From assembly GCA_030248135.1 (NCBI GenBank), contig JASANC010003689.1:31047-95046 (forward strand): 64,000 nt of DNA. Direction: 5' to 3'. Under the pieces are notes generated by a model. It worked only from the letters and a program-made list of their open reading frames with translations, was not told where the DNA came from and ran no database searches. The position numbers were made by a program, and so were the translations under genes. Every line of letters begins with the position of its first letter. Within the stretch, counting starts at the first letter, position 1. The DNA is from Theristus sp. LFF4_11 (taxonomy: Eukaryota > Nematoda > Chromadorea > Monhysterida > Xyalidae). This document shows, piece after piece, positions 11,530-22,740 of the stretch.

Positions 11530-12608
11530 AAGAAATATATACAGTGTACATTGTATGTCCGCTGTTTGTACAGTTCTTTATATAGTCTCATATAACTTAC
11601 TGTGGCGATTTGTACATAGCGATCCCCTAACATAAGTCCCTGGAACCGGTTCCACTTCAATGTCACCTATCGATAAAGATTTCCATTTTGCTATCGTGAT
11701 GGTTGATTGTGTTCTCTTTGGACTGACGTAGATGAATTGATAAAACTCAAAACATCTTCCACACAGACATTCGCACGGTCAACAGAATGTCTTGCTGTTG
11801 AACATCTGCTCGTGATGTGAAACACAAAAAATATCGCATTAAACAAACAAACAAAACCGTTACCACTCAGGAAAATCCATCTTGACAACACATGTAAAGT
11901 CCTAATCGTGAGACAGAGTACTGTAATGCTGCACATACCACAAACGAGCAAGTGTACAGGCATACATGAGCTGACACTCATGGTGTCTTACACTTCTCTG
12001 GTATTATGCCGTGCACTGCAGAATAAAACTGACTGACTGACTGACTGACACGGTAATATCCCGTAATAACGCACATGTACAATGTATGTCGTTTGTGCCT
12101 CTAGGCTGCGGTCGTTAGTGACAGATGCAACATTAATTATTGGGGTTTTATCGCCGATTAGTGCAATGTCTTCAGATTAGACTAGAACTCTGTACATGCA
12201 AACAAGATATCAGCTGGCCCATCACGATTTCTTGCTCGAACCGTTTTTTTTCAAGTTTCAACCCCTCCGCTGCCCCGTTCGTCCACGGCCCCGCCCGCGT
12301 GTGCGCATTTTCGGCCGGCGCATTCGTGTGCGCGACTGGGGTCGTCGGCCGCGCGGCTTGTTGCCGTTTTGACCTTGATAAGTTTTGTCCGTCAAAAAAT
12401 TGAAACACATCGTTTTAAATAAAATCCACGTGTTAATAAAACTTTGAAACAAAATTGAAGGTATATCGCTTCACTTTGTTTGCCTCGGCGTCCACTGTTC
12501 CTGTTTTGATTTCGGTGTCGTGCACGATGACGATCACCGCGGTGCCCGTCTGAGAGCAAAATCGTGACCGGCGTGTCATGGTTTAACAGTTTTTTTCGTT
12601 GTTGTTAT
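11530..12608. other. Spacer with GACT microsatellite and GC-rich patch
   Basis: A (GACT)n run lies at 12029-12048. A GC-rich patch at 12258-12365 is open in several frames but has no convincing splice signals. It could be part of the 3' untranslated region of the minus-strand GNN gene that ends at 12609. Confidence 0.35.
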
Positions 12609-14520
12609 TTATAAAAAACGCTCACGTTCACGGCTGCTGCTGCCACTGCTGTTGTTGCCATTATTCACAGCTGAAAATATTGATTGGTTGTGACAAGTAT
12701 AGCAAATCAGAGGTACAATGAAATGGGTACAATAAATCCTTCGGCTAATTCTCTTCGGACCAAAACGAGAACGAACTGTGATTTTAGACAATGTTTTTAG
12801 CCAGGGCTAACCAGAAAAACGGGCTGAAGCATCTTTCAAGTCTATGAGAAGCCTTCTTACCATTATTTCCATTGTTGCCATTGTTGCCGTTGTTGCCTGA
12901 TTGTTGGTAAAGGTTTGTGAACTAAGAACGTTTCAGCAAAAAGAAAGTTTTTCTCAATTGAAAACTCCTTACCACTATTACCGTTGTTGCCATTATTTCC
13001 GTTGTTGTTTCCTGTGAAAGTGATTGGCATAACATGAACCAAAAAGAAAATTTTCTATCGGAGAAAAACAAACTAAAGAAGTAGATTATTTGATTTTCAA
13101 AAAAAATTATTTCGAAATGATCTTTCCGTTACCATTGTTACCGTTGTTGCCGCTATTGCCATTGTTTCCGTTGTTACCTGAAAAATTCAGCAAAAGCTTT
13201 CAGAAACAAGACCGTAGTGTGAGTTAGTAAGTTCGTTGTCATTACCGTTGTTGCCATTATTCCCATTGTTTCCGTTATTTCCTGAACATTTTAATGCAAT
13301 TTACAAATACCGTCTTTGTGATTTAAATCTGTTGAATCCGCCGTTGTTCAACTTACCATTATTACCGTTGTTTCCATTGTTGCCTGGAATTTCAATTTTC
13401 ACACCATATCATTCTTTCTGAACGAACAGATGTAGCTTTTGAAAAATACATACAATGTATGTGTTTACAAACTATTACCGTTGTTGCCGTTATTTCCATT
13501 GTTTCCATTATTGCCGTTGTTTCCATTATTGTTTCCATTATTGCCGTTGTTTCCATTGTTGTTTCCATTATTACCTGCAGTTGGCTTGGCATGGCACGCA
13601 TCAATCACTTCTGTGACGAAGAGGCGAGTTTGGTTCAGAGATTTAAAAAAATATCTCACCATTATTGCCATTGTTGCCATTGTTTCCATTATTGCCGTTG
13701 TTTCCATTGTTGTTTCCATTGTTGTTTCCATTATTTCCGTTGTTTCCATTGTTGTTTCCATTATTGCCGTTGTTTCCATTGTTGTTCCCATTATTGCCGT
13801 TGTTTCCATTGTTGTTTCCGTTATTACCTGCAGTTGGCATGGCACTCATCAATCACATCTGTGACAAAGAGGCCAGTTTGGCTCATGAATTAGAAAAAAT
13901 AGCTCGCCATTATTGCCGTTGTTGCCGTTATTTCCATTGTTTCCGTTATTGCCTAAATAAAGTTTTTTGAAAGCTCACTTACATTACTGCCGGTTCAAAG
14001 AGGTCAGAAACATACAGCTCACCATTGTTACCATTGTTTCCATTATTGCCATTGTTGCCACCATTGTTTCCGTTATTACCTGAACTTTCACGCATGATTA
14101 TGATGCACACATTCTGACTTTCAATCTCATTTTCTATACCTAAGCTACACGCCAACTGTTTGCATTTAAATAATAAGTAAAACTACTCTGCTGCAACAAC
14201 TATCCATAGTGGCCATTATTACACCTAAAGGAAGTGGTTGAATACAAATAACGTTTTTAATTCCAACTCTCTTTTCCAGGTGGTTATAACAAAAAAAATA
14301 ATAAACGGAAAAGATTATATAAAAACCGAACCGTTGTTTCCACCGTTATTATTATTGCGGCCATTGTTACCTGAGTTTAGTAAAAAACCGAATCATTTTT
14401 TCATTAATGTTTTTAAGTTCTCGAAAACTAAACCAACGTTAGTTTATAGAGAAAGGTGCAAATTAAAAACTATGCACTTACCGGTTCTTCCTTTGTTTCC
14501 ACGATTTTTGGGTCGAGGGG
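12609..14520 (-). CDS. Gly-Asn-Asn triplet-repeat (collagen-like) protein, 3' exons
   Basis: Minus-strand exons, 5' to 3': 14482-14520, 14332-14370, 14023-14079, 13908-13952, 13660-13827, 13479-13574, 13357-13383, 13246-13281, 13133-13177, 12973-13011, 12861-12896, and terminal 12609-12670 with stop TAA. Each sits between an AG acceptor and a GT donor, except the GC donor after 13908-13952. All internal exons are phase 1 at both ends, splitting a glycine codon G|GN. They encode Gly-Asn-Asn repeats, often as multiples of 9 nt (27, 36, 45), with occasional extra Asn or Gly. The first visible exon reads PRPKNRGNKGRT and the last ends in a Ser/Arg/Glu tail. About 229 residues are visible, and the N terminus and signal peptide were not found. 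The Gly-X-Y period resembles collagen, but the absence of proline argues against an ordinary collagen helix. It may be an extracellular structural or Asn-rich assembling protein; its function is unknown. Confidence 0.75.
14200..14225 (-). pseudogene. Possible decayed GNN mini-exon
   Basis: Between two good GNN exons, a 24-bp stretch bounded by AC and CT on the + strand has lost the Gly-Asn-Asn phase: its Asn-Asn-Gly codons now sit in another frame. It may be a dead member of the exon array. Confidence 0.25.
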
Positions 14521-14880
14521 CTGAATGTTGAATGATGACAAAATTTTTAATGTTTGCGTCTCATATTCCTTACAGTGTCTTCAAGCTTTGACTTTAAGCT
14601 ATGTAGTTTCACGATCGACACGATTTTCTAGCTAACGTTTTCAGTTATTTTTTGAGGTTCTGCGACTCTGTGTGCTTGCATACGTTGAAAGGAACCAAGT
14701 TTCAATCTTGTGGCAGTTCAAAATGGCCTAAGCGACCCGGCCCTACATTGGGAGACTCGGATCACTTTACAATTTTGAATTCTCGCGTCATGCATGAAAC
14801 TGTTTAACTATCCATGCGCGCGTTGAGTTTCGGGACCAAAATAAAAGATAATAGTTCGGTTGATATGATTTTAAAAGATA

Positions 14881-16489
14881 ATGCTAAACAAATGGCAAAG
14901 TGGCCGCGTCACCATTTCTGGCGTTCTGCGCGTGTCTGCTCACGTGCTGCCCGATCATGTCCATCACAGCGCGTCCGTCGCCTCCGTGGGCGCCCGGCTG
15001 ATGGCCTCGCACAATTTGGCCCAAGTCAAAGTGGCCAAAGCTGCGCAGAAACTCCCAGCGTCGACGGCGGGGCGAACGCAGCGAGGCGCAATCTTGAAAT
15101 GAAAAAGTGCATCCGCTTTGTTGAGTGGAGCAGTTTGCGCGCGGACTTGTTGCGGTTATACGTTGTTGGAAACGCCAAGTTTAGTGTGACACTTGAGTTT
15201 TTACACCCACACTCGAAACTACACACCGCAGCATGTGTTTGTTCAACATAACTGTGTGTAAATGATCATTCGTGTTTGATTTGACACGCAAGAAACAGAA
15301 AAACAAACAGCAATCCTTAACTTTCGCTTCAAGGTGCGCTCATTTATGTTTGAACAAAACTGTGAAGCGACGTGAAATGATATGCTTCATGATGTGCTAT
15401 TGGGGCCTTAATATTAGAATGATAGAAGGTTCCAGTAGTGTGCCGAAACATATTATTGGCCTCGTGTGTGGAAAAGTGCACGCGTTTTTGGTCTTCAACA
15501 CAGGACTTTTAGAAAACACTGAAACCAACCAAAGTCGTCCAGCCACTCCAGTTGCTGCTGTCCGGATGCACAAATTCGCCGAGCGCTGGGCGTCACCCGC
15601 TGCAGACATTCGCATTGCTGGACGCGCAGCCGTCGGGCGCAGGTTGGTAAAACGACATGCCTGTACAGTGTACATGACCTATTTTTTCAAACGTGTCCCA
15701 CTGAAATGACGTCATGCGCCGCCAAACATGCGCTTGTCGTTCACAGCAAACCAGACTTTCCGTTTAGCCAATTTCTTCCCATAAACAAAAGGTGAATGTC
15801 GAATCAGTCACACCAAACTGACATTTTTGTATCTGTACTTTGACAAACGGGCGTTTTTAAAGTAAATGACGTCATTTTAGTCTGGACACGTTTGAATAAA
15901 TCCACAATAGATAGTCGAACACTTTTGTGTGCTTTTGAAGTATCTGTAATGTACCCTTTAAGCCGCCCGATTCCTTGAGTCACTGTGGACTGCGTTGCAA
16001 AGGAACGGTGCATGGTGTTATGATGTGAGCAGCTAAGCTACTTTTTCTTGGCATTAAGTCGTCTACTCTTTTTGTATTGGTTGTTGCCGTCTATAAAGGC
16101 ATTGTTTTCCTTGTGTTCGGGGCCACTCTATCAGTTTCGCTAACTACCACAATCTAACTGTTTCCTACACTTTTCTGTGTCGACGGTAGTTTTATTGTTA
16201 TTCTTCTGTCGAGAGTTGGCTAACGAAGTGAAAGAGAAAAAGTTGTGTTGAAATAAAAACCGGAAATAAAAATTCAGCCAATTTCTCTCGTGCCTTTGGT
16301 CGTTTGAGGAGTAACGCACAAGCTTATATGCGCCATCGCAGACACATTCAGCCATTGCCGCTTTTCGATCCAAACAAGGACACGATTGAGAGCTTCAAGA
16401 CGAAACTCGCCGGCCGCGAATTATCGAAACGAGGAGAATGTTGTTATGGGTTGTTTTTATGGTTAGATGGGATGTTTCGATGGAATTGA
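14881..16489 (+). CDS. Hypothetical gene, candidate exons of uncertain strand
   Basis: Three GC-rich stretches look coding on +. The first is 14881-15102, although its minus strand is also open. The second is 15543-15642, with acceptor GTCGTCCAG and donor CAG|GTTGGT. The third starts at 16278 after acceptor AAATTCAG and runs to a stop at 16489, or to an unseen donor. The second and third join in phase 1 and would encode about 100 residues, including QPLPLFDPNKDTIESFKTKL. No domain is recognised, and the link to the first stretch is weak. It could be one small gene or unrelated exon-like sequence. Confidence 0.25.
15679..15910 (-). mobile_element. MITE, TGACGTCA family, copy 4
   Basis: This is an inverted copy with both subterminal TGACGTCA palindromes and the terminus ATCCACAATAG. 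It lies between the two better exon candidates of the uncertain + strand gene. Confidence 0.75.
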
Positions 16490-17406
16490 ATGTCCACTGT
16501 GGTTTAGTGGACGAAGTTACGAAAATGTGAGAAATGTGAGATTACCTGGTGCTACTTCTATGAGTGGAGACAGTTGGGATTTAGATTAGACTAGTGGTGT
16601 GCAAAAAGTACACGAAGAAGACAAGGCAAACACAACTAATACAGATGAACAATAATAAGCATTGGCAGTCCAATTGGAACTGACAATGCATGCACACAAA
16701 TACAGTAAGACGGCAACACAGAATCAAAATGAACAACAAAAAGTACACAGAAACACAGACACAAAAATATGTGGTGATTCAAAAGGTGGGTTTTTGTAGA
16801 GTGAATTTTGTAGAACTTTTCCGGTGCGAAAAGAGAGCAAAAATTTGCATATTGTTTTCGACCAAATATCATGTGAAAGTTTGTACAAAGAATAACTTGC
16901 TATGCTTTGCATCTGTTTTTCAGCAAGAACAAAGCTGATCTCTTTACCGTTTAGACCACACACGTGCACATGTATCCCACAGTTCAATCCGTAACTTTGT
17001 TGCGTTTGAACTTTTACAACACCCACACGCGAAACCACAGTGATCTGAAAGCTCACGCTGCATATCAACCACACGAAATGCAAACATGGCATTGACCACA
17101 TTTCACACGCAATAAGAAATGTAATAGCCAATCAGAATCCACACACATCAACCGAACAACACTAAAAACGCAGGACCAGTTTCCGAGCGCTTGGATCCCC
17201 ACATCAGCGTTTGAGGCCGGGGGATTCGGAGCGTTGGAGGTTCAAGTGATCCATTACACCAAATTACACCATTCCATATCGCGAAACGTTACTCACAAAC
17301 GACGCTATAATTCTTTATAAAAGTTACATTCGGAAAGCAAAAAATAAAAAGCGTTCAGTCTACTGTTGGCTGGTTGACACTAAGTTCTAGCATTTAACAA
17401 AATTTT

Positions 17407-18633
17407 TCATTCTGATACTAATTCAAATTGCTGAGCTGAACCGAACTTGAAACTATGCAAAATTGACACAAACCGTTGCGAGCACGCCTGCGCTCGCGTC
17501 TGGAACTCCGGCGTGACGCACTTCTCATACACCGCGTCGCAAGGTCTGAGGAGAAACAGAAATGTCTGTTTTACTTCGTCATGTTCAAGCACTAACAGTC
17601 ATTTGCGTTAACACTCTTGACGGTTGCAGCAAGAAGTTCCACCATGCCAGAGATTCGTGTGAGTGAAAGGAATACTCTCCAATGGGTTGGCTGCCCAAAA
17701 TTATACGTGGTAATAAAATATGTACTAAAAATTTCTGGCTGTTTTCGGAACTGATTGTTTTATTCAAAATAAGGAAAATGAGAAGGTACTTACTGTACGT
17801 GATGTGAACACGATACAGAGCCTATTTTTTGCAAACGTCCAACCCTTTTTTCATAAATTCTGAAACGTGCCTCAACTTATCAACTAACACGTGAAATTCA
17901 GCCAGCAGCGGTGCAATTCGCCCGTAGCACGGCGCATTCTGAAGCAGACACGTGATTGGGTCTCGCTCGTCCTCGTCGTCGCCAATCAGCGGGCATCTAA
18001 GAAAAAGAAAAAATCTCAAAGTCCGTTTGTCCGGTTGTACAATGTACATACGTTAAAGAAAAAACGATTTCAGCACACGTGGCTTTTTGGGTGAAAACGT
18101 CTATGTGTGCTGCGCTTCTAAGAAACTAAACCGTTCAAAAACGGGAGCGCTTTCATGAAAACTGTGAACACGCACCAAAAAACACCCGCTAAACTACAGT
18201 ATGTTTGTTTAATCCTGTCACTTTTTCCTAAAATATACAGCTATCGAAAACAGAAAGAATGGAGTTCGGAGTTGTACGAAAACATCTAACGCGAAAACTG
18301 GGGCATTTGATTTCAAGCAAACCCGATACATTCTTTCTTCGTACTATTCAGTTTTGCATGCTCCGAATATCCGCGAAACAAAAGTGACAGGTTGAAACAA
18401 ACACACTGTAGAAGATTGCAAAAAATTCGCCCGATAAGCGGCTGGAAGTGGAAAGAACCAAAATGATACACGAACTTCACGTTGCTCAGACATGTTTGAA
18501 ACTGTGCATCCTGACGTACGTACGACTGACACTGCAACAGTCGCACGTACTCAGACTCGCACGTCGCATCCACGTCAGCCCCAGCCGCCGTCTGCGAAGG
18601 CCAAAATTGAACATCGGCTTCCGCAGTACAGCC
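17407..18633 (-). CDS. Cysteine-rich protein, partial gene
   Basis: Minus-strand exons 18476-18633, 17844-17996 and 17474-17545 have compatible phases: AA|A makes Lys, and GG|A makes Gly. If the last exon is terminal it reads on to a stop at 17407. The visible protein is about 130-150 residues. Regularly spaced cysteines lie in helical-looking sequence: CESEYVRLLQC, CLLQNAPCYG, PCDAVYEKCVTPEF and RAQACSQR. The N-terminal signal exon was not found. The spacing loosely recalls the nested + strand gene at 49.3-51.8 kb ([10 protein letters not shown]...), so the two may be paralogous secreted proteins. I do not recognise the family with confidence; nematode-type DUF19/CPG4 domains are a possible comparison. 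Confidence 0.5.
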
Positions 18634-19071
18634 CTGTAAACAAAACGTGAAAACAAACAAACTGGGTTTTCACAAGCGCATTCCACAGCGGTCAAATACC
18701 GGAGCAGCTTGCCGAATGGATACAGTCCAGAATTTTCACGTCACTTTTTCGTCCTGTCGTCCAACTAAACACGTCACTTTTCTTGCCAAGAACCCCCGCC
18801 AAGCGAAAACTTGAATTTGAAACACAGAACAAACGGAATCGGTGCGATTGCTGGGCTCGGACAAACAAACCATTTGTGGGCAAGATGTCACCGATCTTGA
18901 GTCATTATTACATTCAAATTTACGCTCTTATCTGCAAACTTCGAAAGAAGAGATGTGTTTAATACGACATGCTCCAGTGTAGAATATGAAGATTCACTGA
19001 CCATTGATACACGAGACCACCACAAAAAAGGCGACTCAAATCGCGAACACGTGTTGTAAAAGTGCATGTAA

Positions 19072-19194
19072 TACCGTTTTACCCCCATTAACCCCCTCCC
19101 CCACCATTAATCCCCCCCCCACCAATAAACCCCCACCCCTAAAAGTCGCTGACGTATTAATCACCCATGGGGGTTTATTGGGGGTAATACGGTA
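19072..19194. repeat. 123-bp C/G-tract foldback element
   Basis: The ends TACCGTTTTACCCCCATTAA and TTGGGGGTAATACGGTA, and the interior AAAAGTCGCTGACGTATTAA, match the blocks of the 2088-3014 repeat. This is a single compact member of that family. Confidence 0.75.
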
Positions 19195-21215
19195 AATGGG
19201 TTTTCTGTAGCCTCGTTTTCTCAGTGCAACTGGTTGGATTATGTTCAGTACTTGACGACGCACAAGTTGACTACTTTAATATGAACACCGTCTTTTTTCG
19301 GTTGATTTTACAAAAAAAATAGGAATCTGTCTTTCAAATCCGAAAATTAACTAACCATTGGCAATAACAATGCCAAGCACAAATTAATGAGTGATGTTGC
19401 GCTTCGCATCGTGGCAAAAGAACTGTATTTGTAACCAGCTGCGGTTTCTTTACCCTGAAAGATCCACTCCGGAGTCATATTCCAAAAACAAATTTGTAAA
19501 AAACTTCTGTTTTAAAATACTATATTTTATTGCATAAAACATTTAATGTTTTCACGTCGTCTCACTTAAACTGATGAAGTCAATTTCACTTTCAGCTTGA
19601 TTGACCCGAAAACGTTTTTTTCAGCGGTTTTTAAAATGCTCGTTTGCATAAACGAATTAAAACTACACGCGCACAAATATCAATTTATTACGAGCAAAAA
19701 AAACATATCATTCGTTCTACCGTAATTTGACCAATTAACTTTCTTTGCAGACATACCGCACATTTATTACAAGATTGGTGTTTTTTTTCAAATGAATCGT
19801 ATTTATTTTTTATTCTAAAAAACCTTTAACACAATATGCTTAGAAAAACTGGATACAAATTATACAGACCACGTAGTAGGCCTGTCAAAGTTGTCAAGAA
19901 AGAATCAACGGAATGTTTTTTGCTAACGTTTATTTAAACTTTCTGTACATATTTTACAGTAAATAAATAATAAATAAAACAATGTAAGTAAAAACACTAG
20001 GAAAATGATTAATTGAAACCAACAATATAGGGAAACTGAAAGTGAAACTAAAAGTAAAACAAAAGAACAAAGACAAGAATCAAAGACTGCGAAAACATAA
20101 ATACACACGCACACATTTTTTGAATCCAAACACGTAAAATCAACACCGATTCATAACTGATGACTGAGAAATAGAAAAGCGAAATACGACAGTTGGCACG
20201 AGATTTGAAAAAAAGAAAAATGAATCAAGAAATGGCGCATCACAAAGTTTGGATCATACCAAAAAAGTTACGTAGCAAGTTAAAAAGCATTGCAAGTTTT
20301 GATTGTGTTCCGGTAAATACCACACACAAACTAAATTCAATGCATATATAACAACAGAGAGACCACCAGAGCAGACAACAGTACCATGTGTGAAACAAGA
20401 CAATAAACAACAGGAGGAACTCAAAAGAGCAGAAAACCGAAGTGGCGAAAAAAAGAAACAAGCAGTGGGGAAAAGGTGAAAAACGTTATAACAGGGCACA
20501 GGCAGAGGGGCAACAAGAGAGCAAAAAATAACTTACGAAAAATAAATTAGAAGAAACCCACTCACTAAGAGCTAACAAAAACAATAAGCTAAAATCACTA
20601 AATTCAAGCCTGGCTTCACATTTTTTGGTTTTATACTGGCAAAATCGGAATAATGAAACATCGTACAAAGGGAATAGGATGTCTCCAGGAAAAAAGTTAT
20701 GACTTGTACACAAAAGCCTAAATATTGCATATACTGTTTATCAGAACGTGACAAGCCGAAATGACGTCATGTGCTGTGAAAACATCCGCTTGTCACGCAC
20801 AAGTACCAGGCTTTCAGCTATCTTTACGAAAAAAAATGTTCCTAAAAATCAAAAACGTAAAGACCAGGGGCAGCAAATTAATAAAAAAATACAGTGAAGA
20901 ATTATGGCATGTCATGTTATTTTTGATAGCGTGCTGCGCACGTGAGCAGCAGCGAGAAAAAAAACTGTGACGCGCACGTGCGCTAACAAGCAATTTTGGC
21001 CTCAAATGAAAAACTCGAGAAATCCTGATTTTTCGTTTGATACAAGAGTCAGTGCCTAAAAACACAAGAAACGGCCTTCAAAATTCAAAACAGATTCAGA
21101 ACGAAGAAAAATAAGAAACAAAAAACAGAAATAACAAATCGAGTGTCACACAGAAAAAGAGCCATTGCACAGCACATCACGAGCAAAACCATGACCAGTG
21201 CGACTTCCGGTGTGT
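19195..21215. other. No gene seen
   Basis: This is purine-rich, AT-rich sequence. Long hydrophobic frames on the minus strand (for example 19923-20129 and 20240-20499) are Phe/Leu/Cys low complexity arising from A-rich DNA and have no splice or start support. A degenerate remnant of the TGACGTCA MITE lies near 20740-20790. This interval probably holds the 3' flank of the ABCA gene. Confidence 0.4.
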
Positions 21216-21374
21216 GCAGTCGAACTGTAAAATTATGGGCAATCAGCTGATTGGTTGGTGATCACACGTGACGCACGCTTTCTGCGCAGAACGGACACCT
21301 CCGCAGCAATGCCCGCCTAGAATGTCAACATCGCCAATCCGCTGATTCCGCATAGTTTTACGAGTTCGACTGTG
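21216..21374. mobile_element. CAATCAGCT MITE (TACAGTCGAAC family), copy downstream of ABCA stop
   Basis: The ends CAGTCGAACTGTAAAATTAT and GAGTTCGACTGTG are inverted repeats. The interior carries CAGCTGATTGGTTGGTG and its inverse. It is one of about ten copies, and it sits just beyond the ABCA stop codon at 21415, probably in the 3' untranslated region. Confidence 0.75.
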
Positions 21375-21414
21375 CAAAAACACAATCATGATCAATTCTG
21401 CAATCGACGCGACG

Positions 21415-22740
21415 TCAACACGAGACATCCGGTTGGTCGTAATCGAACGCAAGCACAGGCCCTGCGAACGCAGTCTCATAAATGCCGGCGTTCAGTTGAG
21501 TGACGCCAGTCGAGTGAGCAGCCCCGTTGTGCCTGTCATTCGTCTGTTGCACTGCTCGATCACCATCACCATCACCATCACCATCGTTCTCAACGAAATC
21601 CAACGTTGACTCCGTCACCACCAGCGTTTCGTCGTCGAAATAACCGCGATCGGACGCCTCCATAGCGGCCTGAGAGTGCGAGAAAAATCGATGAACAATG
21701 AAAAAATGACGCTAAGCTGTTCGAGCGTAAAGGGGCATTCATGAAGCAGTATTTAGAGACCGCGTAGCCATGTCATAACAAAGCTACTGTTGTTGTTGTT
21801 TGTTGCCCCCTTTTTATGCTTACCCAACGCCCTTGGGGAAAGGCAGTGTCGCAATGGGCTACGACGTTGGAAGCAGTTTCTATGTTAACAAAGCTACTCG
21901 TCACCAAAAGCGATGGGCGCCCACACTTGACGGCGTTCTCTGGGTGCTTTTCTCGGCTCAATTTAACCTGGCCGAAAACATCGCCAGAATTACTGCTCGT
22001 TCGTTCGATACAATCAACCAACCAACCAATTCCGCACACTCGTCGGAGAGGGGAAAACATCGAACTTTGTCGCTCAAAATCAGCACAAGCACACCACAAG
22101 CGCAACATTTCCTTATTATTTAAGATTATTTGAAACCATTCAAATCTCGCCTGATGCTGCCGCAGTCGCTGCAGCCGGCGTCTCGCCTCGCCGTCGCCCT
22201 GATGCTGGACGAAGCCGACGAACACATTGTCCAGCGTGTTCTGACTGACTGAATACGACTCGATCAATGGCAGAGCCCCGACCATGTCAACGTTCGATCG
22301 TTGTTGTTGTTGTGCTCTTGACGATGACGGACGCTGCTGATTGGTGCGTCGCGTTCTCGCTGGCCAATCAGCAGCGCACACGGCAGTGCGACTCGCGTGC
22401 ACACACGACTCGGCTGCCGCGAAGATTCTGCTCACAGACACGCTCGACGGAATCTCGTAATGCACGTAGCTGAAGTGCGACTCCTGGCAGAGGAAAAACG
22501 AAAACGATGAACTTGCCGTCTTGTTTTCGGGTGGAGAATTTTTTGGAGGAAAAGGAATGCTTTTGCAGCGGTTGGCATTATCTTTTCTTCTGGTCTCGAG
22601 AGTTTTCCCGAATAAAAACCAGTGCGAACGTCTCACCTTCACGGTTGCATCCGGGAATCGTTCGTTCATGAACTCGATCAACGCCGCGATCTGCGTGTGC
22701 TGCCGGGTCTGCATGTCTTCGCCAGAGTGGTCGAGGTTGT
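21415..22740 (-). CDS. ABCA gene: C-terminal exons
   Basis: 22637-22740 and 22151-22483 encode the C-terminal regulatory domain, including [15 protein letters not shown], the family's conserved end. About 40 extra residues, with a glutamine run, interrupt it at about 22267-22400. The final exon, 21415-21669, is acidic with Asp-Gly repeats from a CACCAT microsatellite. In-frame joining of 22151 to 21669 requires a GC donor (CAG|GCGAGA). The stop is TGA. If that donor is wrong, the reading frame would run into SINE sequence down to 21773. Confidence 0.75.

Noticed and set aside
13439..13970. Plus-strand frames rich in Leu/Pro/Phe or Val/Ile across the repeat block
   Set aside because: They are the complement of the Gly-Asn-Asn codons. 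Splice signals exist only on the minus strand.
19923..20754. Series of hydrophobic minus-strand ORFs that look like membrane proteins
   Set aside because: Phe/Leu/Cys bias follows from A-rich + strand DNA. No start context, introns or conserved motifs.
21773..22483. Long minus-strand read-through of the penultimate ABCA exon
   Set aside because: The extra part crosses a SINE body. The final exon at 21415-21669 with phase-matching boundaries explains the C terminus better.
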